DNA from: Salvelinus alpinus
Lineage: Eukaryota; Chordata; Actinopteri; Salmoniformes; Salmonidae
Length of the DNA: 64,000 nucleotides
Reading direction: 5' to 3'
NCBI RefSeq assembly: GCF_045679555.1
Contig: NC_092110.1
Location: forward strand, 2,211,501-2,275,500
Part shown: piece by piece, positions 23,636 through 34,275 of the stretch
Layout: the number at the start of each line of letters is the position of its first letter
Numbering within the stretch: position 1 is the stretch's first letter
Notes under the pieces: model-generated
What the model was told of the DNA's origin: nothing
The model's input: only the letters and a program-made list of their open reading frames with translations
The model's database searches: none
Made by a program: the position numbers and the translations under genes

Positions 23636-24895
23636 CAGTGGTGGGCCATCAGGGCCAGCAAGGCCTTCTCTGCTGGCCTAAACATCATCAGAATATAATT
23701 TAAAAAAATATATATTTTCCCACAAATATGTATTAAATTATTCCCCAGAGTAAGAGTTATACTCTTCATTTCATAGCTTTCCTCTTGGTTGCACTGCTTC
23801 CAGCCCCAGGTTGAGATTTGGAGGGCTGGTCTTTATGTTAGATCTTTTATCCAATCATATTCAGCCATCATGTGTTGCCAGGGGTCTAAAATCTGCCCTC
23901 AGGCCTTCAGAATCAACAGTGCGGGCGCTTGTAGCTTAAAGTGAATGGAAATGAAAATTGTGTCAACCAATCAGCTTTAGAGTTGGCTATTGTACGCCTG
24001 CTGGCTGGCTCCAGTGTTACACAGGAGCCAGCTAGCAGGCGTAGTGCGTGCACGTCTTTTGATTGGATTACCAATATTGAGAGGCAGGTCCTATGGGCAG
24101 GTCTCTGCAGAACCTCAGAACTAGGAAACTGAATTTGATAAACAAATTAATTCGCGTACTACTAAGCTGTTTTTTCAACCCACAATGGCGGCAGGAGGAG
24201 AAGATATCGATTTGGTCGAGGATATAATTTTAACGGCATTCTCAAGACAAACTTTTCAAGAAAGGTTAGACATTGTAAGGAGAGGTCACCCGACGCCGAC
24301 GCTACAAAGCCTGTCACACGCGGGAAAGGGGTTCGTTCGCCACTTTCAAAGTTCCAACTACGAGCGCTATCAATGGCTCACAGGCTCCGAGAAGCACATC
24401 AAACTGTACTGCTGGGAATGCCTATTATTTGCAAGTGATCGATTTGGTGTTTGGAGCCACACTGGCTTTGCAAACTTGAGTTGTCTAACCAAGGCAGCAA
24501 CGAGACACCAAAGTATGGCTGGGCACTTACAAGCAATGGTGCTTTTGAAAACTTTTGAGGACACCCGAGTGGATCTACAGCTCAACGAACAAGCGTGCAG
24601 GGCAACGGAGCTGCACAATGAAAAGGTGAAGAAAAATAGGGAAATATTGAAAAGACTCATTGATTGTGTCATGTTTTTGGGTAAACAGGAACTTTCATTT
24701 AGGGGACACGATGAAAGTGCTGACTCCACAAACAAAGGGAACTACGCAACGCCTGGTTATACTGCGTTTCTGTCTAAATGTATAGTGTCTAGAGCCATGG
24801 CATCATAATGATGGTAATAAGAGGTGGATTAATTCGGGTGGGACTGTGTAGGACCTCACTGAAGGCCCAGGCCCCAGGCCCACGGCACGCCACTG
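23636..24895 (+). mobile_element. hAT element, 1260 bp, TSD CAAAAAAT
   Basis: Flanked by the identical 8-mer CAAAAAAT at 23628-23635 and 24896-24903. 8-bp duplications are diagnostic of hAT transposons. The left end CAGTGGTGGGCC and the inverse of the right end (CAGTGGCGTGCC) form the terminal inverted repeat. It interrupts the LINE at 21583-25552. The single ORF at 24185-24808 encodes only the N-terminal part of a hAT transposase, so the element lacks its catalytic region. Confidence 0.92.
24185..24808 (+). CDS. Truncated hAT transposase-like protein (TTF-type zinc finger region)
   Basis: 207 intact codons from ATG to TAA, starting MAAGGEDIDLVEDI. The middle (KGFVRHFQSSNYERYQWLTG, IKLYCWECLLFA, FANLSCLTKAATRHQ, AGHLQAM) matches the TTF-type zinc finger and early DUF4371 region of ZMYM1-like hAT transposases: Cys-x2-Cys followed by His residues. 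It stops before the RNase-H-like catalytic core and the C-terminal dimerisation domain. The frame is uninterrupted, which is unusual among the decayed elements here. It could be a neutral remnant or a binding-only product; expression is unknown. Confidence 0.7.
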   Translation: MAAGGEDIDLVEDIILTAFSRQTFQERLDIVRRGHPTPTLQSLSHAGKGFVRHFQSSNYERYQWLTGSEKHIKLYCWECLLFASDRFGVWSHTGFANLSCLTKAATRHQSMAGHLQAMVLLKTFEDTRVDLQLNEQACRATELHNEKVKKNREILKRLIDCVMFLGKQELSFRGHDESADSTNKGNYATPGYTAFLSKCIVSRAMAS

Positions 24896-25611
24896 CAAAA
24901 AATACAGATGAAAACTCTCTAGGTAGATAGTGTGGTCTACAGCTTATCATGAGATATTCTACCTCAGACGAGCAATAGCTCGAGACTCCCTTAGATATCG
25001 TGCACCAGCTGTTATTTACAAAAATACATAGTCTGCCGCCCCTTGTCTTACCAGACACCGCTGTTCTATCCGGCCGGTTATAACTGTTATAACCAGCCAG
25101 CTGTATGTTGATAGTGTCGTCGTTCAGCCACGACTCCGTGAAGCATAAGATATTACAGTTTTTAATGTCCCGTTGGTAGTTTAATCTTCAATTTTATTCT
25201 CCAAAGATTGCACGTTTGCTAGCAGAATGGAAAGAAGTGGTGGTTTATTCGATCACCTACGAATTCTCAGAAGGCAGCCTGCCCTCTGGCCCCTTTTTCT
25301 CTGCCTCCTCTTCAAGCAAATCACGGGGATCTGGGCCTGTTCCTGAGAAAGCAGTATATCATTCTCGTTGGGCTCGTCAGACTCGTTACAGGAAAAAAGG
25401 GATTCTGCCAGTCCGTGGTGAGTAATCGCAGTCCTGATATCCAGAAGTTTTTTTTCGGTCATAAGAGATGGTAGCGGCAACAAAAAAATAAGTTACAAAC
25501 AACGCAAATAAACAAACACGTAAAACGTCAGCCTTCTTCTCCCGCGCCATTGGGTAAGATTCACAGTAATTTCCCTAAACCTAGATAAAAATAAACTATC
25601 CTGCTTATTAT

Positions 25612-26935
25612 ATAATCAGGAGTTGGAACCGGTTCAGGGAACAGAACCGAAACAGAACCAAAAATCGTAAAAATGTTAAAGAATTCAGGGAACAGAAACA
25701 GAACAGAGAAGGTAAGTGGACCACACTGTTCCAGAACAGAATCGTTATTTTAAAAGTATAGGATTCGGTTAATAACGTTATTTTACGTTCCAGGCATTTT
25801 TCTAGTCCTACAAAAAAACGCAACAAAGCGCCTATGCCAAGTCCTCATTCTGTCACTCAGAAACCTATTCCAGTGTCTGCCCGCAAGCTGAAAATATTTG
25901 CCAGTGTGTGTGTGTTTAGGCTACCTGCCCCTCCCCCTTGCAAAGCATAGGCTACTGTACTAACAATACTAGCTTGAGTGCACTAAGATACGGAGACAGA
26001 GTTTTAAATTGGCTAGAGAAGAATGGATTAACTTGTAATGCTAGTTAAGGATACTTTAGGCCTAGTTGTCACGTTTCACATTGGATTTATTAACTACAAA
26101 AGGTAAGAGATTTTTTTGAATTTTGGTGCCGCTCTGCACACACAAGCTTCTTAGCTAGCTAGCTCAAGCTTGTTAGCTAGCTAGCTCAAAGGACATTCCA
26201 AGTTCTTCCATAGAAACCATTCCTCCTAGGTATAATTCTGTGGACCTAATTCAGATTATACATGTCATAACAAGATGCCCAGCGCTTCAAGCCTCCTCCT
26301 CAACCCTCTTGTTCTCTCCCCACCCCGCAAAATTTCAGTCGCATTTTGCGCCATAGGCTACACTTGTCTGTCCATCATGCATGTAAACAACTAGCTTGCC
26401 TGCTCCATCCGCACTGATTGGTGAAGTCATTTAATGAGCTAAATGTAAACACCTGTTGATGTCACGGGTTAAAAAATGTACAGAAAGGAGCTATATAAAC
26501 CGTTACTTTTGGGGGGGTTCGAACTGTCTCAAAACCTTATTTTGCTGGTCAGAATAGTGGAATGGAATGGTGGTACTACCTCAAAACGGAACAGGGAACC
26601 TGAGTGAACCATATTGTTCCACAACAGAACCGTTATTTTATAAGCATAGGATCCATTTAATAACGTAATTTTACGGCATTTTTTCTAGTCCTAAAAAAAA
26701 CCGCAACAAAGTGTCTATGCAAAGCCCTCATTCTGTCACTCAGAAACCTATTCCGGTGTCTGCCTGCAAGCTGAAAATCTTTGCCAGTGTGTGTGTGTTT
26801 AGGCTACCTGCCACCACAGTTTTTCAAGTAACATTGGAGCAATCATTGAAACCCAAAAAATATTTAATGAGTCATTCACAGTTTCATTGTGCCAACCATG
26901 TGTACTAAGACTTGCATGGCTTAATCTTTGGGACT
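25612..26935. repeat. Dispersed repeat with internal direct duplication
   Basis: A block rich in GGAACAGAACCG words. The segment around CATTCTGTCACTCAGAAACC occurs at 25846 and again at 26729 (offset 883 bp), with flanking similarity of about 210-250 bp (25710-25940 and 26600-26815). Between the copies are TAGCTAGCTAGCTCAAGC repeats (26152-26188) and a TATATAAA at about 26493 with no supported transcript. I suspect a non-autonomous DNA element present twice or partly duplicated. Confidence 0.65.
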
Positions 26936-28325
26936 AGAATATGGCAGGATCAACCAGGTAGAGCAGGGGGGGAACAGTCTCCAAAAGAAGCACGGCTGAT
27001 GAGGGCCCCTCCCAGGAGTGAAACTGGTAGGGCAGACAGAGAGGGACCAAGGGGATGGATGGTCTAATGCACAGCCCGTTCTCATAATCTGCCTGCACCA
27101 TCACTAGAGCCAGATAAAAGAACCAGAACCTCCCCAGGCGGCAGAGACAGACCCAGAGGTCGCTGGCGGAATGGTCATCTGCAGGGAGTGAGAACCAGGC
27201 GTGGTAGAATGAATAAATATTGCACTCAGAATCACTTAAAAGGATCAAAATTGCAACAGGATACAAATAGGTCTAATGCAAATAAGAGTTATTTGATTAA
27301 AAATAAGTCTAAAAAGGTCATTATAGAAGTTTATTAATTGGTTACGTTCCCCGGAGTGACAGCTATTTCCTCTGGTGTGACTCTATCTTAATTTCACACC
27401 AAGGTAACAAAGCTGTCTCACCATTGGAAATTTCAAGCTGTATGGCCCATGTTGGGCCTTATTGTCAACAGTAAGCCTTCCATATGTTTTCACCACTACA
27501 TTGCTTTCTATACTTCAATTGTCAAAAAAATATTTATTATTTTCATTATTACATTAAAAAGGTGTCCCACCAAAGGACTAAGAAACTGACCCATGGTATG
27601 GCAATGGCAGAGAAGTGAAACAGTTGGATAAATATTTCTGATACTTCCAATCTGATCAGGTCATGTGTTCCAGCCATGGCTTCTGTACTTCCTCATTGCA
27701 AGAGAACTCTTCCCAGAATTTTGTCACACCAAGTTGGCATTGCTTTTAGGGACAAAATGTAATCAATCAGAACTATTTGGAAATGTCATGAATAGACTTA
27801 GGGACTATTGTTTCTTGAAAGAAACTTCTGTGTTACTATTAAACAAGTAGGTGAAGGGAATTTTCTTTGTTTTTTCATGAATTTACTTAAGTTCAAAGTT
27901 CCACAACCTTACCTGGGACAGTCTGACATTGGACAATTGTCACGTTCGGTTCGAAATTGCAAGAAAACAAATGATACACTGCATGAATTTACTTATGCTC
28001 CAAGTAAAGAAACTAAGCTTTTGGTATTATATCACAATTTTAGCTCATTTAAGTTAAGTTACATTTGTGTTTGCCATCGTGGACAAACAAAATGGACGTC
28101 ACGTCAACTACCAACAATCAGCTGTTGTAATGACTGTTCATGTATGATATGCATCTTGATGTATGACGTTGCAGAGGTATGAATGGAATTTTGGTCAAGA
28201 GAAGCTTTTGGGCTGTTTGTTATGTTACATGTAATTTAGTAGGATAGGCTATGACATGAGTTCTCCATTGACCATGACCAAAACACAGAGAACCCATATA
28301 AACGAATTATTATGACTTTATTATA
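26936..28325. other. Intergenic, nothing recognised
   Basis: AT-rich sequence. Open frames near 27665-28182 have no recognisable domain and look random. No supported gene. Confidence 0.5.
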
Positions 28326-28329
28326 AATT

Positions 28330-29095
28330 AAATTAAATTTAATTTTATTTGTCACATACACATGGTTAGCAGATGTTAATGCAAGTGTAGCGAAATGCTT
28401 GTGCTTCTAGTTCCGACAATGCAGTAATAACCAACAAGTAATCTAACCTAACAATTCCACAACTACTACCTTATACACACAAGTGTAAAGGGATAAAGAA
28501 TATGTACATAAAGATATATGAATGAGTGATGGTACAGAACGGCATAGGCAAGATGCAGTAGATGGTATAGAGTACAGTATATACATATGAGATGAGTAAT
28601 GTAGGGTATGTAAACATAAAGTGGCATAGTTTAAAGTGGCTAGTGATACATGTATTACATAAAGATGGCAAGATGCAGTAGATGATATAGAGTACAGTAT
28701 ATACATATACATATGAGATGAGTAATGTAGGGTATGTAAACATTATATTAAGTGGCATTGTTTAAAGTGGCTAGTGGTACATTTTTACATAATTTCCATC
28801 AATTCCCATTATTAAAGTGGCTGGAGTTGAGTAGGTATGTTGACAGCGGCCACTAAATGTTAGTGGTTGCTGTTTAACAGTCTGATGGCCTTGAGATAGA
28901 AGCTGTTTTTTAGTCTCTCGGTCCCTGCTTTGATGCACCTGTACTGACCTCGCCTTCTGGATGATAGTGGGGTGAACAGGCAGTGGCTTGGGTGGTTGTT
29001 GTCCTTGATGATCTTTATGGCCTTCCTGTGACATCGGGTGGTGTAGGTGTCCTGGAGGGCGGGTAGTTTTCCCCCGGTGATGTGTTGTGCATCAC
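28330..29095 (-). mobile_element. RSg-1/L2-type LINE, 3' end
   Basis: The inverse of this block is the family 3' UTR: ATTTATTTGTCACATACACA near the left edge, TAGCGAAATGCTTGTGCTTC, and to the right the tail of the ORF region (AGTCTGATGGCCTTGAGATA, GACATCGGGTGGTGTAGGTG). A sub-block (AAGATGCAGTAGATG..ATAGAGTACAGTATA) is duplicated at about 28550 and 28672. The first 250 bp is nearly identical to 33250-33500. Confidence 0.82.
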
Positions 29096-30496
29096 GTACA
29101 GGTCTTCAGTTGCATGACCAAACAAATACAGAGAACCCTTTGGTTATTATAAAAGTATTTACTTCATTAGGATAGCCTTGGAAGCCCAGGCTTCTTACTT
29201 TTCCGGTTTGAAAGCCAGGGTACGACAGAGTCAGGATGGAAACTAGTAAAACGTTGCCACTTAACAAATCAATCAAGTGTTTCACATGGAAGGAGTTCCA
29301 AAGAGACGTTGTGTTTCAACAAAATACATCTGAATTGCAACTAGCTTGCATGCATAAGATACAAAACGAATGCTGCATAGGCTACAAAAACTTTGTCCAA
29401 CATGGTAGGCAAAAAGACATGAACAAAACAAGGAAAAAAACTAAGCGGAAAGAAATCCCTCTCCTGAGGGGAAACGTCAAACGCGAGCCACCGTTTCCAT
29501 TCGAACTCGAAATCAAAACTTTAAGTTTGCCAGATTTCCAATCGTCGAGCAAACAAGACAGGATTTTGGAAGGCTGGCCACGCGAAACTGTTGTTAGGAA
29601 GACAGGAATACAATCATAGAAATACTGTGGAAAATGCTTGCCTGGATATGGAGCAGGCTCTGAGTATATCCCGGGAGAGCAAGGGCCTGATAAAATATCT
29701 GCTTCATTATTTATACTGGAGATCAGCTGCTATTTCACCGGAATAATAACACACCACTGTCTGAGGCTGCGTGTGTATGTGTGTACTTCCTGTTCTGTCT
29801 TGTGTACATAATGACCCACACCATAGACACATCCTGTGAATCCAGCCCTCCCAGTGGTTTCCTAACCATCTCGTCTCGAAGCACCTAAACCCCCTGATTC
29901 AAGACACCAATCAGCACCTACATCCCTGAAAGACCCCATTGGTCAACAACCTGTTGCATCCCCCAAAGACCAACCTATCAGCTTTCTACAACCTCGGGCA
30001 GCTCAGTTTGCTCAGTAGGAGTGAAATTCAATAATTAGTTGGCAGACACATAAAGAAGGATCATTGTTCAGGCAGACAATGTTGTTTGCTTTTTCTGCTG
30101 TTTCGCGAAGTACAAGATTGGAAGGACCTCCGGGACGGCAGGAATATCATATGAAGTTACAGAGCAGCCCAGACAAGGCTAATTGATTAGCTTTCTCTGC
30201 AGAAAATCTATAGTCTCTTAATTGAAAAGTGAATCTGACATGGTAGCATTAGCATCACAATGGACACACAGGTGTTTATTAGAGCTAGCTTATTAGCAAT
30301 GGTTATCAATAGTGTAGATCATTATCAATTCAGTCTCATAGAAAAACAAGGATGTTTTTCACGGGTTCGGCCAATAGGCCTATATGTACTTGCCTGAATT
30401 CTAACTTAAAATGAATGTGTATTGTTTGTCATGGGAATTTGGCTTTTGGAATTCAAGTCAATATACACAAAATGTAATCGAGTCAAAATGTATATA
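29096..30496. other. Intergenic; one unexplained ORF
   Basis: A 127-codon open frame at 29236-29619 (+) encodes a Lys-rich product (KDMNKTRKKTKRKEIPLL) with no domain I recognise. It has no evident splice context or promoter and may be chance. The rest shows nothing recognisable. Confidence 0.4.
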
Positions 30497-31724
30497 CAGT
30501 GCCTTCAGAAAGTATTTACACCCCTTGACCTTTTCCACATTTTCTTGTGTTACTATCTGAATTTAAAATGGGTTAAATTGAGATTGTGTCACTGGACTAA
30601 ACACAATTGTGTTTTTAGAAATATTTACTGTACACATTTGTAAAACGTTTAAAGCTGAAATGTCTTGGGTGAATAAATATTCAACCCCTTTGTTATGGCA
30701 AGCTTGAATTCCTATCATGGGTAAAAGTTTGCTTAACAAGTCACATAATAAATTGCATGGCATCACACTGTGTGCAATGATAGTGTTTAACATGATTATT
30801 GAATGACTACCTCATCTCTGTAACGGATTTCCTCTTTGTCTGAGGAGGAGTAGCAAGGATCGGACCAATGTGCAGCGTGGTAAGTGTCCATAATAGATTT
30901 TTAATAAATCAAAATGAACACAGAACAAAAATAACAAAACACGAACAAACAACCGAAACAGTCCTGTATGGTACTAACACAGGAAACAACCACCCACCAA
31001 ACACAATAGAAAACAGGCTACCTAAATATGGCTCCCAATCAGAGACAACGACTGACACCTGCCTCTGATTGAGAACCATACTAGGCCAAACACATAGAAA
31101 TATAACAACAGAACAAAACATAGAATGCCCACCCCAACTCACGCCCTGACCAACTAAAATAAAGACATAAAAAAGGAACTAAGGTAAAAACGTGACAATC
31201 TCTGTACCCCATACATACAATTATCTGTAATGTCCCTCAGTTGAGCAGTGAATTAAAACACAGATTCAACCACAAAGAAGTGCACCTATTGGTAGATGGG
31301 TAAAAATATAAAAAGCAGACATTGAATATTCCTTTGAGCATGTTGAAGTTGTTAATTACACGTTGGATGGCGTATCAATACACCCAGTCACTAGACAGAT
31401 ACAGACATCTTTCCTAACTCCGTTGCCGGAGAGCAAGAAAACTGCTCAGGGATTTCACCATGAGGCCAATCGTGACTTAAACAGTAACAAAGTTTAATGG
31501 CTGTGAGAGGAGACCTCTGAGTATGGATCAACAACATTGTAGTTACTGCACAATACTAGCCTAAATGACAGCGTGAAAAGAAGGAAGCCTGTACAGAATA
31601 CAAATATTCCAAAACATGCATCCTGTTTGCAATAAGGCACTAATGCAAAACTGTCCTGAATACAAAGCATTATGTTTGGGGCAACTCCAACACAACACAT
31701 CACACATCACATCACTCTTCATAT
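30497..31724. mobile_element. Tc1-like element, left part, split by a solo LTR
   Basis: The left end CAGTGCCTTCAGAAAGTATT followed by a TTTTCCACATTTTCTTGTGT block is a typical salmonid Tc1 terminus, next to TA. The internal sequence (GTAGATGGGTAAAAATATAA, GATTTCACCATGAGGCCAAT, CAAAACATGCATCCTGTTTG) continues after the LTR at 30819-31197. It is cut at about 31724, where a LINE 5' end begins, so its right half is not found next to it. It is the same family as 58895-60328, in the opposite orientation. Confidence 0.82.
30819..31197 (-). mobile_element. Solo LTR, 379 bp, TSD ATCTC
   Basis: Starts TGTAACGG and ends AACGTGACA, with identical ATCTC at 30814-30818 and 31198-31202. It is internally similar to the LTRs at 15511 and 41824 (TAAATATGGCTCCCAATCAG). 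It lies inside the Tc1-like element. Confidence 0.9.
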
Positions 31725-33069
31725 TTGCAAGATGGCGTAGCAGTCGTACGTGTGTTTTGTCTTGTCCCGTGTAAATATCATTTTCCTCATTTTATTTGTA
31801 TATATTTCGTATATATTTTAATCTCACTTTCCATCTACGGACTGAATATACTCTCCTGCAACCCGCCTCACTCAATGTGGTACGGATCTGCTATTTTTAT
31901 ACTTTAGAACCGGAACCCCCATCAGCAGCTAGACAGCTAACTAGCTACTAGCTAGTAGTCAGTTAGCCACTGCTAGCGGTCTTCACCGTTAACTCGGACA
32001 TCAGCCAGCCTCAGCTCGGTCAATACCTGCCAGTCTGAACCTTTACACCGGATCATCGCAGCTAGTTAGCTGCAATCCAAGTGGCTACTCCTGACTAACG
32101 TCTCTGTCTCGAAACAAGCACCAGTTAGCCTTGAGCTAGCCTCGAGCTAGGCCCATCTCCTGGCTAGCCGAAGAGGTACACCAGCTAATTCTTGGGCTAC
32201 AATACCTCTTTTGCCAATTGGCCTGGACCCTTTACTGCCGACGCGGGGCCCCGCCGATCCATCAGAACTGGTCTGCCGACGTAATCGTCCGAGGTGGTTT
32301 CAACAGGCTCTTCCGTTGCGACGTCGCCGAAGACCCATCTGCTATCCCCGGCCCGCTAGCTGTCTGAATCACTGTGTCTCCAGCTCGCCTAGCGTAGTAG
32401 CAACTACTGAATGCCTCCCTGACTCACCTATTGCTACTCATTGGACCCTATGATCACTCAGCTACATATGCCTCTCCCTAATGTTAATATCCCTTGTCTA
32501 TTGCTGTTTTGGTTAGTTATTATTGTCTTATTTCAAAGTAGAGCTCCCAGCCCTGCCCACAATGCCTTAGATAGCCCTTTTTTCCCAACCCCCACACGGT
32601 GCGGTGACCTCACCTGGTGACCTCACCTGCCTCTAGAGACAAAACCTCTCTCATCACCACTCAATGCCTAGATTTACCTCCACTGTACTCACATCCTACC
32701 ATACCCTTGTCTGTACATTATGCCTTGAATCTATTCTTCCACGCCCAGAAATCTGCTCCTTTTACTCTCTGTTCCGAACGCACTAGATGACCAGTTCTTA
32801 TAGCCTTTAGCCGTACTCTTATCCTACTCCTTTAAAGAGCAACCAAGGCTTTTATGGTTACAGAAGTCAACAAATGAGAGCGCCTGGGGAATAGGAGTGG
32901 TGCTGGGGGCTGCAGGTCCTGGCTTAACCTCTACTGGTGATGTAGAGGTTAACCCAGGCCCTGCAGCCCCCAGCACCACTCCTATTCCCCAGGCGCTCTC
33001 ATTTGTTGACTTCCGTAACCGTAAAAGCCTTGGTTTCATGCAAGTTAACATCAGAAGCCTCCTCCCTAA
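31725..33069 (+). mobile_element. LINE (Rex1/Jockey-like), 5' region
   Basis: Starts with CAAGATGGCG, a common LINE 5' start, and runs through a TAGC-rich, GC-richer 5' leader to the first part of the ORF (VEVNPGPAAP..ALSFVDFRNRKSLGFMQVNI). It is interrupted at about 33069 by the Penelope-like element and resumes at 36979. The leader carries an extra inverted copy that makes a long hairpin (32841-33035). Confidence 0.8.
32841..33035. repeat. Long hairpin: two 94-bp inverted arms, 7-bp loop
   Basis: Left arm 32841-32934, loop TGGTGAT (32935-32941), right arm 32942-33035. The arms match at about 90 of 94 positions. The right arm is the normal LINE sequence encoding VEVNPGPAAPSTTPIPQ; the left arm is its inverse, so the same peptide is readable on both strands. 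A transcript through it would fold into a near-perfect duplex. Confidence 0.95.
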
Positions 33070-33160
33070 AAAAGAAAAGATGACCAAGGTACTCTTCATA
33101 TAATTAATTTAAATGCCTTTATTAGTATGGCATGTTCAATAGAAACAAAGTTTTAAAAAT

Positions 33161-33193
33161 CCGACGTGTTTCGGGTGCATGGCCTTCGTCAGG
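33161..33193 (-). ncRNA. Hammerhead ribozyme-like motif of Penelope element
   Basis: On the - strand the order is CTGACGA, then a GGCC-containing arm and loop, then GAAAC, then ACGTCGG. These match the hammerhead core CUGANGA...GAAA...UH with a GTC cleavage triplet and a minimal stem III. Penelope-like elements are known to carry such ribozymes. Stem II pairing looks weakened (about two G-C pairs), so activity of this copy is doubtful. Confidence 0.55.
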
Positions 33194-33225
33194 GAGTACA
33201 ACAAAATAATACAATGTCCTCTTTA

Positions 33226-33501
33226 AATCAAAATCAAATCAAATCAAATATTATTTGTCACATACACATGGTTAGCAGACGTTAATGCGAGTGTAGTGAA
33301 ATGCTTGTGCTTCTAGTTCCGACAATGCAGTAATAACCAACGAGTAATCTAACCTAACAATTCCACAACTACTACCTTATACACACAAGTGTAAAGGGAT
33401 AAAGAATATGTACATAAAGATATATGAATGCGTGATGGTACAGAACGGCATAGGCAAGATGCAGTAGATGGTATAGAGTACAGTATATACATATGAGATG
33501 A
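33226..33501 (-). mobile_element. RSg-1/L2-type LINE 3' fragment nested in Penelope element
   Basis: Begins with AAATCAAATCAAATCAAAT (the inverse of the LINE tail) followed by TTTGTCACATACACATGG. It stays nearly identical to 28349-28594 until CATATGAGATGA. It is 5' truncated and about 275 bp long. It sits between the GIY-YIG ORF and the hammerhead motif. Confidence 0.85.
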
Positions 33502-33825
33502 ACAGCTTTACCAATTAGCCCTAATTAGAAGAGGGAGTGGTTACAAAATTGATTGGACACACCTAGTAAGCAATACTATACACATTAAAAAGTGAAATAC
33601 TGTAGATATGTTATCATAAAAATACAACTCCAAGCTAGAAGTATCAGAACACTTAGAAAGGTAGTTCTAACCTTAAATATGACTGGTTAGAAGTGTCAAG
33701 AATAAGAAAGCAATATATTCCATAGTACACTAGAACACAGCAAAACATGAACAACAGTCTAAACATATGTGAGGGCAATTGAGCATAATGTCCAATAGAT
33801 GACAGCAAATGGACCTATCACAACC

Positions 33826-34275
33826 CTACAGGAAGGGTGAGAAATCCATATCTTCATTTAAACCAGGGTATTTATTGGCCTGTAGTTTGTAAATCCAAAA
33901 ACTTTCCCTTTGGTTTAACTGTTTAAGACGGTTCCCTTTTCTAATAGAGGCCGGAATATGATCAATACCCATAGCTTGTAGGGAGGCAGGGTTGCCATGG
34001 TGTAAGGACTTGTAGTGCCTTGCCATGGGGTCGTCTTCATTGCCTACCCGTATGGGGTACTTGTGTTCCGCTAAGCGGTCTTGAAGGCGTCTCTTTGTCC
34101 GTCCAATGTAGAACACCTTGCACTGTGGACATTCCAATCTATAGATGACATGAGTGGTTTTGCAGTTAATGAAATGCTTGACGTAATACTCCATTTTGGA
34201 AGCTGTGTCAAATAAAATTCTGTGCAATATTTCTGCAATGGTTACATTTAAAAGAGCCCTTGGGTTTGTGGTCAA
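33826..34275 (-). CDS. Penelope-like GIY-YIG endonuclease domain
   Basis: 149 codons, open to its stop. It shows VIYRLECPQCKVFYIGRT, where IY and YIG are the GIY-YIG pair and CPQC is the Cys pair typical of Penelope nucleases. This is followed by KRRLQDRLAEHKYPI, which supplies the conserved Arg and a basic helix. In the intact element this domain nicks the target for reverse transcription. Here it is the C-terminal end of a polyprotein separated from the RT by frame breaks, so it is unlikely to be made as such. Confidence 0.85.
   Translation of the reverse strand: MTTNPRALLNVTIAEILHRILFDTASKMEYYVKHFINCKTTHVIYRLECPQCKVFYIGRTKRRLQDRLAEHKYPIRVGNEDDPMARHYKSLHHGNPASLQAMGIDHIPASIRKGNRLKQLNQRESFWIYKLQANKYPGLNEDMDFSPFL

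Larger units (their letters stand above)
21583..25552 (-). mobile_element. RSg-1/L2-type LINE, 5' half, carrying two insertions
   Basis: Read on the - strand, the element starts near 25552 (inverse of CTTCTTCTCCCGCGCCATT). It runs through the endonuclease region, where VILVAGDFNAGKLKSVLPNF (23500-23540) is the family's GDFN motif followed by TLDHLYSTHRDAYKALSRLPFG..DHNSI, and stops around 21583 before the RT core. The copy is split by the TA-flanked element at 22228-23032 and by the hAT at 23636-24895. Removing both restores a continuous LINE. Frameshifts make it non-coding. Confidence 0.85.

Noticed and set aside
29236..29619. 127-codon ORF as a possible gene
   Set aside because: No domain, splice context or promoter; a Lys-rich frame of this length can occur by chance in such a window.
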